Shown piece by piece: positions 28,852 through 36,737 of a stretch of 64,000 nucleotides of DNA. The DNA is taken from assembly GCF_020616515.1 (NCBI RefSeq), contig NZ_CP085135.1, forward strand, positions 1,550,001 to 1,614,000, written 5' to 3'. Both the position numbers and the translations under genes were made by a program. The notes beneath the pieces were generated by a model. The model was not told the DNA's origin. It searched no databases and saw only the letters and a list, made by a program, of their open reading frames with translations. Every line of letters starts with the position of its first letter. Within the stretch, counting starts at the first letter, position 1. Source of the stretch: Mesorhizobium sp. PAMC28654 (GTDB taxonomy: Bacteria > Pseudomonadota > Alphaproteobacteria > Rhizobiales > Rhizobiaceae).

Positions 28852-29517
28852 TCAGGCCGCGACAACGGCAAATCCCCTGGCACGCAGGCCGCGCCTGTCA
28901 TTGTGCAGCGACGTCACCAGCCGGTCGCGGCTGCCGACAATATGGGCCGATAGCCTGGTTGCCGCGTCATCGGCATCGCCGGTTCGCACCGCCGCCAGAA
29001 TGGCGCGGTGTTCAGCCCAGGCGCGACCAAGCGCCGCCTCGTCGCGAACCTCCAGCCAACGCGCTCTGGAGAGACGCGTCATGGCATCGCGAACGGCCCG
29101 GAACAGAAATTCGTTGCCGGAGAGCCGGGCCAGTTCAATGTGAAAATCCATGCCGACGCGATGCCATTCCTCGCGTGGCGTGTTGCCGTCGCAGGAATCG
29201 AGCATCGCCTCGATGACATCGACAACACTCCGCTCCTCAAGTCTGCAGGTCAGCCGCACCGCCGCGACCTCCACCGCCTCGCGATAAACAGCGATCTGCT
29301 CGAGTTCCGCGAGATTGATGGGCGAGGCGGTCCAGCCGCGCCCGTCTCGGCAGATCAAGCCTTCGGTTTCGAGCCTTAGCAATGCCGCCCGCACCGGAGT
29401 GCGCGATGCTCCGAACCGGCTTTCGATCCACCGTTCGGTCAAGCGTTCGCCGGGGCCGATCTCGAGGCCAAGAATCATTTCCCGAAGTTGTCTTTCGACA
29501 TTCTGCAACTGCGACAT
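28852..29517 (-). CDS. GntR/FadR-type (FCD domain) transcriptional regulator
   Basis: 221 residues. The winged helix (about 1-70) contains ERLTERWIESRFGASRTPVR and ALLRLETEGLICRDGRGW. The all-helical FCD ligand domain follows (VYREAVEVAAVRL, DFHIELARLSGNEFLFRA, EHRAILAAVRTGDADDA). It is divergent from an MFS transporter gene, and the region between them carries TGGTA/TACCA palindromes of the FCD-regulator type, so it probably controls that transporter and itself. Confidence 0.88.
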   Translation of the reverse strand: MSQLQNVERQLREMILGLEIGPGERLTERWIESRFGASRTPVRAALLRLETEGLICRDGRGWTASPINLAELEQIAVYREAVEVAAVRLTCRLEERSVVDVIEAMLDSCDGNTPREEWHRVGMDFHIELARLSGNEFLFRAVRDAMTRLSRARWLEVRDEAALGRAWAEHRAILAAVRTGDADDAATRLSAHIVGSRDRLVTSLHNDRRGLRARGFAVVAA

Positions 29518-29595
29518 GGCGGTCCCGTTTCCCGGATCTGCTCACATTGACGGATCGCCGCATTGACAAACAACCAAGCCGACGTCCATGAAGAG

Positions 29596-29624
29596 TACCA
29601 GTTTGGTATCCCAAAATGGTATCC
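29596..29624. promoter_or_regulatory. overlapping operator palindromes between the GntR gene and the MFS gene
   Basis: TACCAGTTTGGTA (29596-29608) is a palindrome with a 3-base centre. It overlaps TTTGGTATCCCAAA (29602-29615), and TGGTATCC recurs at 29617-29624, 13 bases after its first copy. This matches the general form of FadR-like sites. The site lies about 80 bases from the regulator start and 45 bases before the chosen transporter start. Confidence 0.6.
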
Positions 29625-29668
29625 GCGGCAACCTCCTGAGCGAGGCTGTCCGGGCAGGACAAGAGCTC

Positions 29669-30928
29669 ATGCCGCAGAACCCCTCTCCCGCCGTGGACGG
29701 CGTCTACAACATCCATTGGCGGCGCAACCTGTTTGTCTGCGTTGCCGGCTCATTCAGCACGCTGGTCGCGATGACGCTGCTGCTGCCCTTTCTCCCGCTC
29801 TATGTCGAGCAACTGGGCGCCGAGGGTCACGCGGCGATCGTGCAATGGTCCGGCATCGCCTATGGCGCGACATTCTTCGCAGCCGCGCTGGTAGCACCGC
29901 TGTGGGGGCGGCTTGGCGACCGCTACGGGCGCAAGGTGATGCTGGTGCGCGCCAGCTTCGGCATGGCCATCTGCATGTCACTGACCGGGATGGTCGAAAC
30001 TGTCTGGCAATTGGTGCTGCTGCGCCTGCTGATCGGCTTTGCCGGCGGTTATTCGTCGGGCTCGACCATACTGGTCGCCATGCAAACGCCGAAGGATCGT
30101 TCCGGCTGGGCGCTTGGCATACTGTCGGCGGGCATCACCGCCGGCGCACTGGTCGGCCCCCTGCTTGGCGGCGCCCTGCCGCCATTGATCGGAATCCGCA
30201 CGACATTCCTTTTGTCCGGCGCTGTGATCTTCCTGGCATTCCTGGCAACGACGTTTCTCATCAAGGAGAACGCCCGGCCCGCATCGGCAGTCTCGGCATC
30301 CAAGGAGAAACCGAAAGGCGGCTGGGCGCAAATTCCCGACAAGCGTCCGGTCGTCGCCATGCTGGCGACCGGCATGCTGCTAAGCTTCGCCACCATGTCG
30401 ATCGAGCCGATCATCACGGTCTATGTGCAGCAGTTGATCGAAGACCAGACCCGGGTCACGCTGATCTCCGGCGTCGTCATGTCGGCGGCGGCGCTCGGCG
30501 CCATCCTGTCGGCCTCGCGTCTCGGCAAGCTCGCCGACCGCATCGGCCATTGGAACGTCATCATCGGCGCGCTTTCAGTCTCGGCCCTGCTCCTGATCCC
30601 GCAGGCCTTCGTCACCAATGGCTGGCAACTCGTCGGGCTGCGCTTCCTGATGGGACTGGCGCTGGGTGGCCTCCTGCCCTGCATCACCAGCGTGATCAGG
30701 CACAATGTCCCTGACGGCGTCGGCGGCAATGTGCTGGGGCTTTCGATATCCGCCCAATATGTCGGACAGGTCGCCGGCCCGTTGCTCGGCGGCTTCGTCG
30801 GCGGTCATTTCGGCATGCGGGCGGTATTTCTGGGAACGTCCGTGCTGATGGCCTTTGGAGCCGTGTATAACTGGTTTGTCCAATCGCGCCGCGAACGCAA
30901 CATGTTATTGGAGGCAGGCAAATCCTGA
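29669..30928 (+). CDS. MFS transporter
   Basis: 419 residues from MPQNPSPAVDGVYNIHWRRN. Twelve hydrophobic segments and the MFS signature WGRLGDRYGRKVMLVRASFG after helix 2 are evident, with a second-half counterpart SRLGKLADRIGHW. An in-frame ATG at 29588 would put the operator palindromes inside the coding region, so 29669 is preferred. Substrate unknown; probably induced by the ligand of the divergent GntR regulator. Confidence 0.82.
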   Translation: MPQNPSPAVDGVYNIHWRRNLFVCVAGSFSTLVAMTLLLPFLPLYVEQLGAEGHAAIVQWSGIAYGATFFAAALVAPLWGRLGDRYGRKVMLVRASFGMAICMSLTGMVETVWQLVLLRLLIGFAGGYSSGSTILVAMQTPKDRSGWALGILSAGITAGALVGPLLGGALPPLIGIRTTFLLSGAVIFLAFLATTFLIKENARPASAVSASKEKPKGGWAQIPDKRPVVAMLATGMLLSFATMSIEPIITVYVQQLIEDQTRVTLISGVVMSAAALGAILSASRLGKLADRIGHWNVIIGALSVSALLLIPQAFVTNGWQLVGLRFLMGLALGGLLPCITSVIRHNVPDGVGGNVLGLSISAQYVGQVAGPLLGGFVGGHFGMRAVFLGTSVLMAFGAVYNWFVQSRRERNMLLEAGKS

Positions 30929-30964
30929 CGCGCGGCCGTTCGGCACTTCATGGGGACCTTTAAA

Positions 30965-31333
30965 ATGAAAACTGCCGAACAACCCGCTGGCGGCCCTATC
31001 CTCGTCTTCGCCGGCGGCCTTTGTGGCGCGGCCGGCGTGGCGCTCTCCGCGGCGGCGGCGCACCTGGGCGGTGCTTTTGTCGCGACGGCCGCGTCGTTCC
31101 TGCTCATGCACGCGCCGGTTTTCCTTGCCGTCGGACTGCTCGGGGGAAACCGGGTGCTTCGCATCGGAAGCTTCGTCCTGCTGGCCGGGCTTCTGCTGTT
31201 TTGCGGCGACTTGCTGGCTCGCGACTTTGTTGGCTCCAGGCTGTTCCCGATGTCGGCGCCAATCGGTGGCACCTTGCTCATCGGCGGCTGGCTGGTGATG
31301 GCCGCCTCCGCATTGGTGCGAAAGCCAGTCTAA
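30965..31333 (+). CDS. DUF423 family small membrane protein
   Basis: 122 residues with four hydrophobic segments, GALCGAAGV-type opening and SRLFPMSAPIGGTLLIGGWL near the end, typical of DUF423 (YgdD-like). An in-frame ATG at 30950 is possible. Function unknown. It follows the MFS gene by 36 bases and may be cotranscribed. Confidence 0.75.
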   Translation: MKTAEQPAGGPILVFAGGLCGAAGVALSAAAAHLGGAFVATAASFLLMHAPVFLAVGLLGGNRVLRIGSFVLLAGLLLFCGDLLARDFVGSRLFPMSAPIGGTLLIGGWLVMAASALVRKPV

Positions 31334-31401
31334 TACCGCGGCCGTGGCTCGCTGGTCACACGTAGGCCATACGTTCTCTGTGTCCCCTCGTCCAAGGCCA
31401 C

Positions 31402-31551
31402 TCAGTCTTGCCGCCTCTCGGGCCGAACAAGCAGTTCCCGGCTACGCAATGCAGGTTTTGCCAAGCGCCGCGGCTCTGGCCGGTCAAATGCGGGGGCGAT
31501 CCCCCAATAGTTGCGATAAATGTTCTCGAACAGATAGCCGACCGGATGCAT
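31402..31551 (-). CDS. possible 49-residue protein divergent from the LacI gene
   Basis: ATG 31551 preceded by GGGAGATCAAAGG on the minus strand. The peptide begins MHPVGYLFENIYRNYWGIAP and then becomes Arg/Pro/Leu-rich. The frame ends at 31402. Its promoter side faces three LacI-type operator copies, so it is likely expressed under that regulator if real. It could also be the 5' remnant of a lost target gene. No family recognised. Confidence 0.4.
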   Translation of the reverse strand: MHPVGYLFENIYRNYWGIAPAFDRPEPRRLAKPALRSRELLVRPERRQD

Positions 31552-31571
31552 CCTTTGATCTCCCTTTCGCT

Positions 31572-31669
31572 TTGAATCGATCCAATTCGGGGCGCGACTA
31601 CTTTCTTCGGATCGATTCAAAGATAAAGCTTCCTGCGCTATCGATCAAGCAAAATTTGAACCGATCCAA
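31572..31669. promoter_or_regulatory. three LacI-type operator copies
   Basis: Near-palindromic 14-mers fitting TTGAATCGATTCAA with a central CG occur at 31572-31585 (TTGAATCGATCCAA), 31607-31620 (TCGGATCGATTCAA) and 31656-31669 (TTGAACCGATCCAA). CG-centred palindromes of this size are the usual LacI-family operators. The last lies 37 bases before the regulator start, consistent with autoregulation and looping. Confidence 0.7.
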
Positions 31670-31706
31670 CGGAAGTGCTAGATGAGCGCTTGTTCGGGAG
31701 AGAAAA

Positions 31707-32783
31707 ATGGCGCCACAGACCGCGAGAAAGACAAGGCCGATCCGGCTGGCCGACATCGCCAAGGCGGCTGGTGTGTCACACGGGACTGCCTCCAACGTGT
31801 TCAGCCATCCCGAGATCGTGCGCGAGGAGGTTCGCGAGCGGGTCCGGGCGGCAGCCGAGGCCATGGGTTATGCAGGCCCAGACCCCAAGGGGCGACTGTT
31901 GCGTGCGGGCAAGGTCAATGCCATCGGCGTGGCGACGGCCGAGCCCCTTTCCTATTTCTTCGATGACCCGTTTGCCCGGACCATGATGGCCGGCATCTCC
32001 GAAGGGTGCGACGCCACCGGCGCCGGCATAGCGTTGGTGTCAGCCGTCAATGAGGAAAAACTCGCCTGGAATATCCAGAGTGCGCTGGTCGATGGTTTCA
32101 TCCTGTTTTGCATCGAAGGCGGCTCGCGTCTCGTCACCCTGACACGCGAGCGCAAACTGCCCTTCGTGGCGCTCGAACTCGGCTTCGAGGATGAGGACAT
32201 TTCCGCGATCGGCGTCGACAATGTCGCCGGTGCGCGCCTTGCTGCTAGCCATCTGGCGGAGCTTGGGCACCGCCGCTTCGCGGTGCTGGCCCTGCCCTTA
32301 ATCGACAACAGCACCGGTCCCGTCTCGCCGGAACAGATCCTGGCTGCCCGCTACACAGCGACACGCGACCGCCTCGTCGGCTATTTCGAGGCGCTTTCAC
32401 CGTTCGGCGTCGATACGTCCAGAGTGCCGACCTACGAAACCGGCAATGACGAGCTCTCGACCAGGGCAGGCCTCGAATGGATCTTCGCTGGCAGCGAACT
32501 GCCCACCGCCATCCTGGCGATGTCGGACAGGATCGCGATGTTCGCGCTTGAATGGCTGAGCGATCGCGGTCTCGCCGTTCCCGGCGACGTCTCCGTCGTC
32601 GGCTTCGACGGCGTGCCCGACGCGGCGTTCTGCATCCCCCCGCTGACCACCATCGCCCAGCCGATTGCCGAGATCGGCCGCAGGGCGGCGCGAGCGATCC
32701 TCGATTTCGACGGGACCGTGCGGCGCGAGACGCTGGGCGTGGAGCTTGTCGTCAGAGCCTCCGCCGGTCCGGCGAAGGCCTGA
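31707..32783 (+). CDS. LacI-family transcriptional regulator
   Basis: 358 residues. The N-terminal HTH IRLADIAKAAGVSHGTASNV with hinge helix RVRAAAEAMGYAGPDPKGRL is followed by the periplasmic-binding-like effector domain (NAIGVATAEPLSYFFDDPFA; DNVAGARLAASHLAELGHRR; GDVSVVGFDGVPDAAF). The ligand is probably a sugar or related metabolite. Three candidate operators lie just upstream. No sugar-uptake operon is adjacent; the next gene (OpgC-like) converges on it. Confidence 0.9.
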   Translation: MAPQTARKTRPIRLADIAKAAGVSHGTASNVFSHPEIVREEVRERVRAAAEAMGYAGPDPKGRLLRAGKVNAIGVATAEPLSYFFDDPFARTMMAGISEGCDATGAGIALVSAVNEEKLAWNIQSALVDGFILFCIEGGSRLVTLTRERKLPFVALELGFEDEDISAIGVDNVAGARLAASHLAELGHRRFAVLALPLIDNSTGPVSPEQILAARYTATRDRLVGYFEALSPFGVDTSRVPTYETGNDELSTRAGLEWIFAGSELPTAILAMSDRIAMFALEWLSDRGLAVPGDVSVVGFDGVPDAAFCIPPLTTIAQPIAEIGRRAARAILDFDGTVRRETLGVELVVRASAGPAKA

Positions 32784-32801
32784 CCCCTCCCGCCTCCTGG
32801 A

Positions 32802-33977
32802 CTACCGGCTTGTCGCCATGGCCCGCACGCCAAAAGCCGGGCCGACAGCTGGCGTGGCATCTCGAGCAGACCGGGCTTTCCCGGACCAACCGATGCCGGA
32901 GAGCCACTCAAGATAGAAGGCGAGTGCGAACTGCATGCCGATGCCGCTGGCAAGCAGCAGGCTGTCATAGGCGAACCCGCCTGCATTGATCTGCTTCATC
33001 ACCTGCGCCACCATCGCGATCACGGTGCCGGCAATGAAGACCGGCAGTGAATGCTTGCCCAGGATGGCGAGTGGATGGTCAGGCGCGGTGCGGAACAGGT
33101 TCGAGAACGCTGGAAGGGCAACGACCAGATAGCTGACCGCCAGGATATGAAGCAACCGGGGCAACGAAAGAAACGTCTTGTCGAAGCCGGTCAGCACGGG
33201 TGGCAGGCCAAACCAGGAGATCTGACCCCAGAGCGGGCTATGCACCCACACCAGCGCCGTGACAGTGTAGGCCAGGGCAGCGCCAACCAGCCAACGGTTG
33301 ACCGGAATGGCGCCGCCACGCCGCACACGCAGCATGCCGGCAAGGCCAATGTTGAAGAGGAATTGCCATGACAGCGGATTGAGGAACCAGAAACCGGGTT
33401 CCGGATAATTCAGCGGAGCGATCTGATAGATGCCCGCGGCCAGCCACAGGGCCGCTGACACAACGAGCGCCGCCCATGGCCACCGGTTGATGAACAGCAG
33501 CCAAAAAGGCGCCATCAGCAGCAGCACCGAATAGACGGGCAGTATGTTGTTGTAACCGAGCTGATGGCCGAGCGTCACGATGCCGACTACGACTTCCGGC
33601 GTGTTCTTGATCAGCGGCTCGATGTTGATGAATGTCAGCAGGTCGGGTCGCTTTGCCAACACCGACGCCGCGCAGAAGATGGCGATCACCATCATTGTCG
33701 CGACGATATGGGCGACATAGAGGACGCCCGCGCGCCGCCATAGCTTGAGTGTCGCAAGCAGCCGGCCGCCCGGCTGGAATTTCGCGCCATAGGCGAGCGC
33801 GACGGAGATGCCGGAAATCAGCACGAAGGCTTCCGCCGCATCGGAGAAACCGAAATTCTTGTAGGTCAGATGTTCATAGGCCGTGCCGGGAACATGATCG
33901 ACGTATATCGTGAGCAAAGCGAGAGCGCGAAACACGTCGATCCGGGTGTCGCGTTCCGGCGAAACAGGGGTGGTCAT
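32802..33977 (-). CDS. OpgC-type membrane acyltransferase
   Basis: 391 residues from MTTPVSPERDTRIDVFRALA with about ten membrane helices. The opening RDTRIDVFRALALLTIYVDH followed by NFGFSDAAEAFVLISGISVALAYG is characteristic of OpgC, which succinylates periplasmic/cyclic glucans in enterobacteria and rhizobia. ATG 33977 has GAGGG upstream. Acyl group and acceptor are inferred from the family. Confidence 0.85.
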   Translation of the reverse strand: MTTPVSPERDTRIDVFRALALLTIYVDHVPGTAYEHLTYKNFGFSDAAEAFVLISGISVALAYGAKFQPGGRLLATLKLWRRAGVLYVAHIVATMMVIAIFCAASVLAKRPDLLTFINIEPLIKNTPEVVVGIVTLGHQLGYNNILPVYSVLLLMAPFWLLFINRWPWAALVVSAALWLAAGIYQIAPLNYPEPGFWFLNPLSWQFLFNIGLAGMLRVRRGGAIPVNRWLVGAALAYTVTALVWVHSPLWGQISWFGLPPVLTGFDKTFLSLPRLLHILAVSYLVVALPAFSNLFRTAPDHPLAILGKHSLPVFIAGTVIAMVAQVMKQINAGGFAYDSLLLASGIGMQFALAFYLEWLSGIGWSGKARSARDATPAVGPAFGVRAMATSR

Positions 33978-34182
33978 CGGTAGGGCCCTCAAAGCTGGTT
34001 GTCATTACCGGGCAATGCGACCCCCGACGCACGGCTTCGATTCCTCCCGCGGGAACGATATCGGAAAGAAAACGGGCTCAAATGCGCCTGGTTCAATCAA
34101 CTTTCGCGGAGCACGAAAATATCGCGTTTACAAACCGGCAAAACAGCCGGAAATGCCGCGCAATCAAAAGGATGTGATCATC

Positions 34183-34848
34183 ATGGACGAGCTGCCGGGA
34201 GACGGTGAACCGCAGTCCTGGCTGGGCTTTTCCTACCGCCTCTTTAGGCCTGATGACGCAAGCGACGAAACCCTGTTCCTGCTGCATGGATCCGGTGTCG
34301 ACGAGATGACGCTGGTGCCTCTTGGCAGGCAGATCGCACAGCGCGCGGTGCTCGTTGCGGTTCGCGGCCGTATCCCACAGGAAGATGGTTTCCGCTGGTT
34401 CACCCGGATCACGCCGACGCGTTTCGAGCAGGAAAGCATCCGAAGCGAGACACATGCGTTCGCGAATTTCGCCACCGAGATCGCGGCGCGTCACGCGCTC
34501 GACCTCTGGCGAACGACATTCCTTGGTTATTCCAATGGCGCCAATCTGGTTTCCAGCCTGATGCTGTTGCATCCGGGCCTCGTCGCGCAGGCCGCGCTTC
34601 TGCGCGCTATGCCGGTGCTGGATGCAGTTCCGCCTATGGACCTGTCGGCGGCGCGCGTGCTGGTCATAACCGGCGAAGCCGACCTGACCTATGCGCCCTT
34701 CGCGCCGGCACTCGAGGCGCTGCTTGAACTGCATGGCGCCAAGGTCGAAGCGCGGACCGTTTCTTCCGGCCATGAATTCGGGCCTCCAGACGCGGCTATT
34801 GTCAAGCAATGGCTGGCAGAGCCGGCCACCGTATCGGGAATTGGCTAA
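34183..34848 (+). CDS. alpha/beta hydrolase (carboxylesterase/phospholipase-like)
   Basis: 221 residues. It has the oxyanion region LFLLHGSGVDEMTL, nucleophile elbow FLGYSNGANL, acid GEADLTYAPF and His SSGHEFGPPD, a complete Ser-Asp-His triad in the order seen in the YpfH/MhqD-like carboxylesterases. These commonly sit beside MhqO-type dioxygenases, but none is here. ATG 34183 (MDELPGDGE) has AAGGA upstream; an in-frame ATG at 34153 is the alternative. Confidence 0.8.
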   Translation: MDELPGDGEPQSWLGFSYRLFRPDDASDETLFLLHGSGVDEMTLVPLGRQIAQRAVLVAVRGRIPQEDGFRWFTRITPTRFEQESIRSETHAFANFATEIAARHALDLWRTTFLGYSNGANLVSSLMLLHPGLVAQAALLRAMPVLDAVPPMDLSAARVLVITGEADLTYAPFAPALEALLELHGAKVEARTVSSGHEFGPPDAAIVKQWLAEPATVSGIG

Positions 34849-34860
34849 GCCATTCGTCGA

Positions 34861-35481
34861 TCACAGGGCCTTGTTCATCTTGGCCTCGGTTCCTGCGATC
34901 AGCAGATCGAGGCCACTTTCGAACTGCGCCTCGTGACCGCCAACACGGTAATGGGATAGTGCCGAGTGCAGCAGCGGATAAGGCTCCGCGGCCGCGTCCA
35001 GGGCAGCGCCCCGACCCGGCCCTTCAGGCGCATCGGCCTGCTCCTCCATGACACAGCCAACCGTATATCGGCCGACTGCCAGAAGCAGGTCCATCGCCTG
35101 GTGAGCGATCATGCCCTCGCCCATCATGAAATGCAGCAGCCCTTCGAAATGTCCCAGGTCCTCGGCGTTGGCCTCCGTCCCCGCATGGACGCGCGCGCCG
35201 TCCCGGTAGGCAATCAATGCACCGCGAAAACTGCGGGCATTGTTGCGCACGAAATCCCGCCAGTCCTCGCCCTGTCGCGGTGCCCTGTGCTTGTGTCCGC
35301 GCCTTAGCAACTCGTCGTTCATTGCGTCGAGCAGGGTACGCTTGTTCCTGAAATGCCAGTAAAGCGCGGGCTGCTGAACCTTCAACCGCTCGGCCAGCAG
35401 GCGCGTGGACAGCGCGTCCATGCCGACCTCATTGAGCAGCGACAGCGCCTCGGCGACGATCAAGCCCTTGTCCAATTTCAT
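34861..35481 (-). CDS. TetR-family regulator (tetracycline-repressor-like)
   Basis: 206 residues. The HTH ALSTRLLAERLKVQQPALYW with HFRNKRTLLDAMNDELL is the same type as TetR of tetracycline-resistance determinants, and the C-terminal domain follows the TetR_C pattern (VGRYTVGCVMEEQA). It is divergent from a TetA-like pump gene and separated from it by two tandem operator copies. Stop and start are intact, so the regulator survives while the pump is broken. Confidence 0.88.
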   Translation of the reverse strand: MKLDKGLIVAEALSLLNEVGMDALSTRLLAERLKVQQPALYWHFRNKRTLLDAMNDELLRRGHKHRAPRQGEDWRDFVRNNARSFRGALIAYRDGARVHAGTEANAEDLGHFEGLLHFMMGEGMIAHQAMDLLLAVGRYTVGCVMEEQADAPEGPGRGAALDAAAEPYPLLHSALSHYRVGGHEAQFESGLDLLIAGTEAKMNKAL

Positions 35482-35508
35482 TCGAATACCCTCGCTTGTG
35501 CCGGCAAT

Positions 35509-35540
35509 TTATCGATGATAAGTTAACTTATCGATGATAA
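35509..35540. promoter_or_regulatory. two tandem TetR-type operators
   Basis: The 13-bp palindrome TTATCGATGATAA occurs at 35509-35521 and again at 35528-35540, separated by GTTAAC. The arms TTATC/GATAA resemble the CTATC/GATAG arms of classical tet operators, and the paired arrangement between divergent regulator and pump genes is the same as in Tn10-type systems. Confidence 0.8.
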
Positions 35541-35554
35541 ATTTAAGAGCTGGC

Positions 35555-36735
35555 ATGAAAAGAGCCTATGTCGCGATGCTCATGACAATGGCCCTCGACG
35601 CCGTGGGAATAGGACTGATCCTGCCTGTTCTTCCGGGCCTGCTTCGCGAGGTCGGCCACGCCGATAACATTGGCTGGATCTTCGGCACCTTCCTCGCCGC
35701 ATACGCCGCCGTGCAGTTCGTCTTTTCACCCCTGCTTGGCGCCTTGTCGGACCGCTATGGCGTCGGCCGGTGCTGCTGCTTTCGCTCTCGGGCGCCATGG
35801 TCGACTACCTGTTCATGGCTTTTGCGCCTTCGCTGCCTCTGCTTTTCGCTGGCAGGATCATCGCCGGTATCACAGGCGCCAGCATGGCCGTCGCAAGCGC
35901 CTACATTGCCGACATCACACCGGAAGACAGGCGAGCCCGTGGCTTCGGTCATCTCAGCGCCGCCTTCGGCATCGGCTTCATCGCCGGCCCTGCGTTGGGC
36001 GGCCTCCTGGGCGAGATCTGGCTGCGCGCGCCATTTCTCGCAGCTTCCGTGCTCAATGGCGCCAACCTTCTGTCTGCGTTCTTCCTGCTGCCGGAGCCCC
36101 CGCGTGATGGCCGCAGCAGGGAAGCCGCACCGTTCAATCCGCTCGGACCGATGCGCTGGGCGCTGACCTTCCCGGCTCTACTGCCATTGATCGGCGCCTA
36201 TGTGATCCTCGGCCTTGTCGGCGAAATCGGCGGCACGATCTGGGTGCTCTACGGCCAGGACAAGTTTGGCTGGAGTTTGCTCACCATCGGCATCTCGCTT
36301 GCCTTGTTCGGACTGCTCCACGCCGGAGCCCAAGGCTTCGTGGCTGGGCCGGTCGCGGAGCGATGGGGCGAGAAGCGAGCGGTCATCATCGGCATCGCCG
36401 CCGACAGCATGGCCTACGTCTCGATCGCACTAGCGACCCGTGGCTGGATGGCTTTTGCGCTGCTGCCATTGTTCTGTCTCGGTGGCATTGGCGCCCCTGC
36501 GCTGCAATCGCTGCTGACCTCGCGGGTCGACGAATCCCACCAGGGCCGATTGCAAGGCGTACTTTCCAGCATGGCGAGCCTCGTTTCGATCTTCGGGCCG
36601 ATGATCATCAGCACCACCTATTTCCACACGAGGGCAGTCTTTCCAGGTCTGGTGTGGGTTGGCGGCGCGGCGCTCTATCTGCTCTGCCTGCCACTGCTTG
36701 CCGTCGCCAGACAGCAACGCAACGTGGCGCAATAA
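35555..36735 (+). pseudogene. TetA-like MFS drug efflux pump, frameshifted
   Basis: The first 70 residues (MKRAYVAMLMTMALDAVGIG to ALSDRYG) and the rest (PVLLLSLSGAMVDYLFMAFA onward) lie in different frames. One C is missing at about 35760-35763, where DRYGRRPVLLLSLSG would be expected. The span is 1181 bases, one short of 394 codons. The break lies inside the signature loop after helix 2, so neither piece should transport. The remainder has GRIIAGITGASMAVASAYIA and twelve-helix architecture of tetracycline/multidrug pumps. ATG 35555 is used because an upstream ATG lies within the operator. Confidence 0.8.
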
Positions 36736-36737
36736 AC

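Noticed and set aside
35509..35540. short tandem repeat suggesting a CRISPR or iteron array
   Set aside because: Only two copies, located exactly between divergent tetR and pump genes; operators explain them better.
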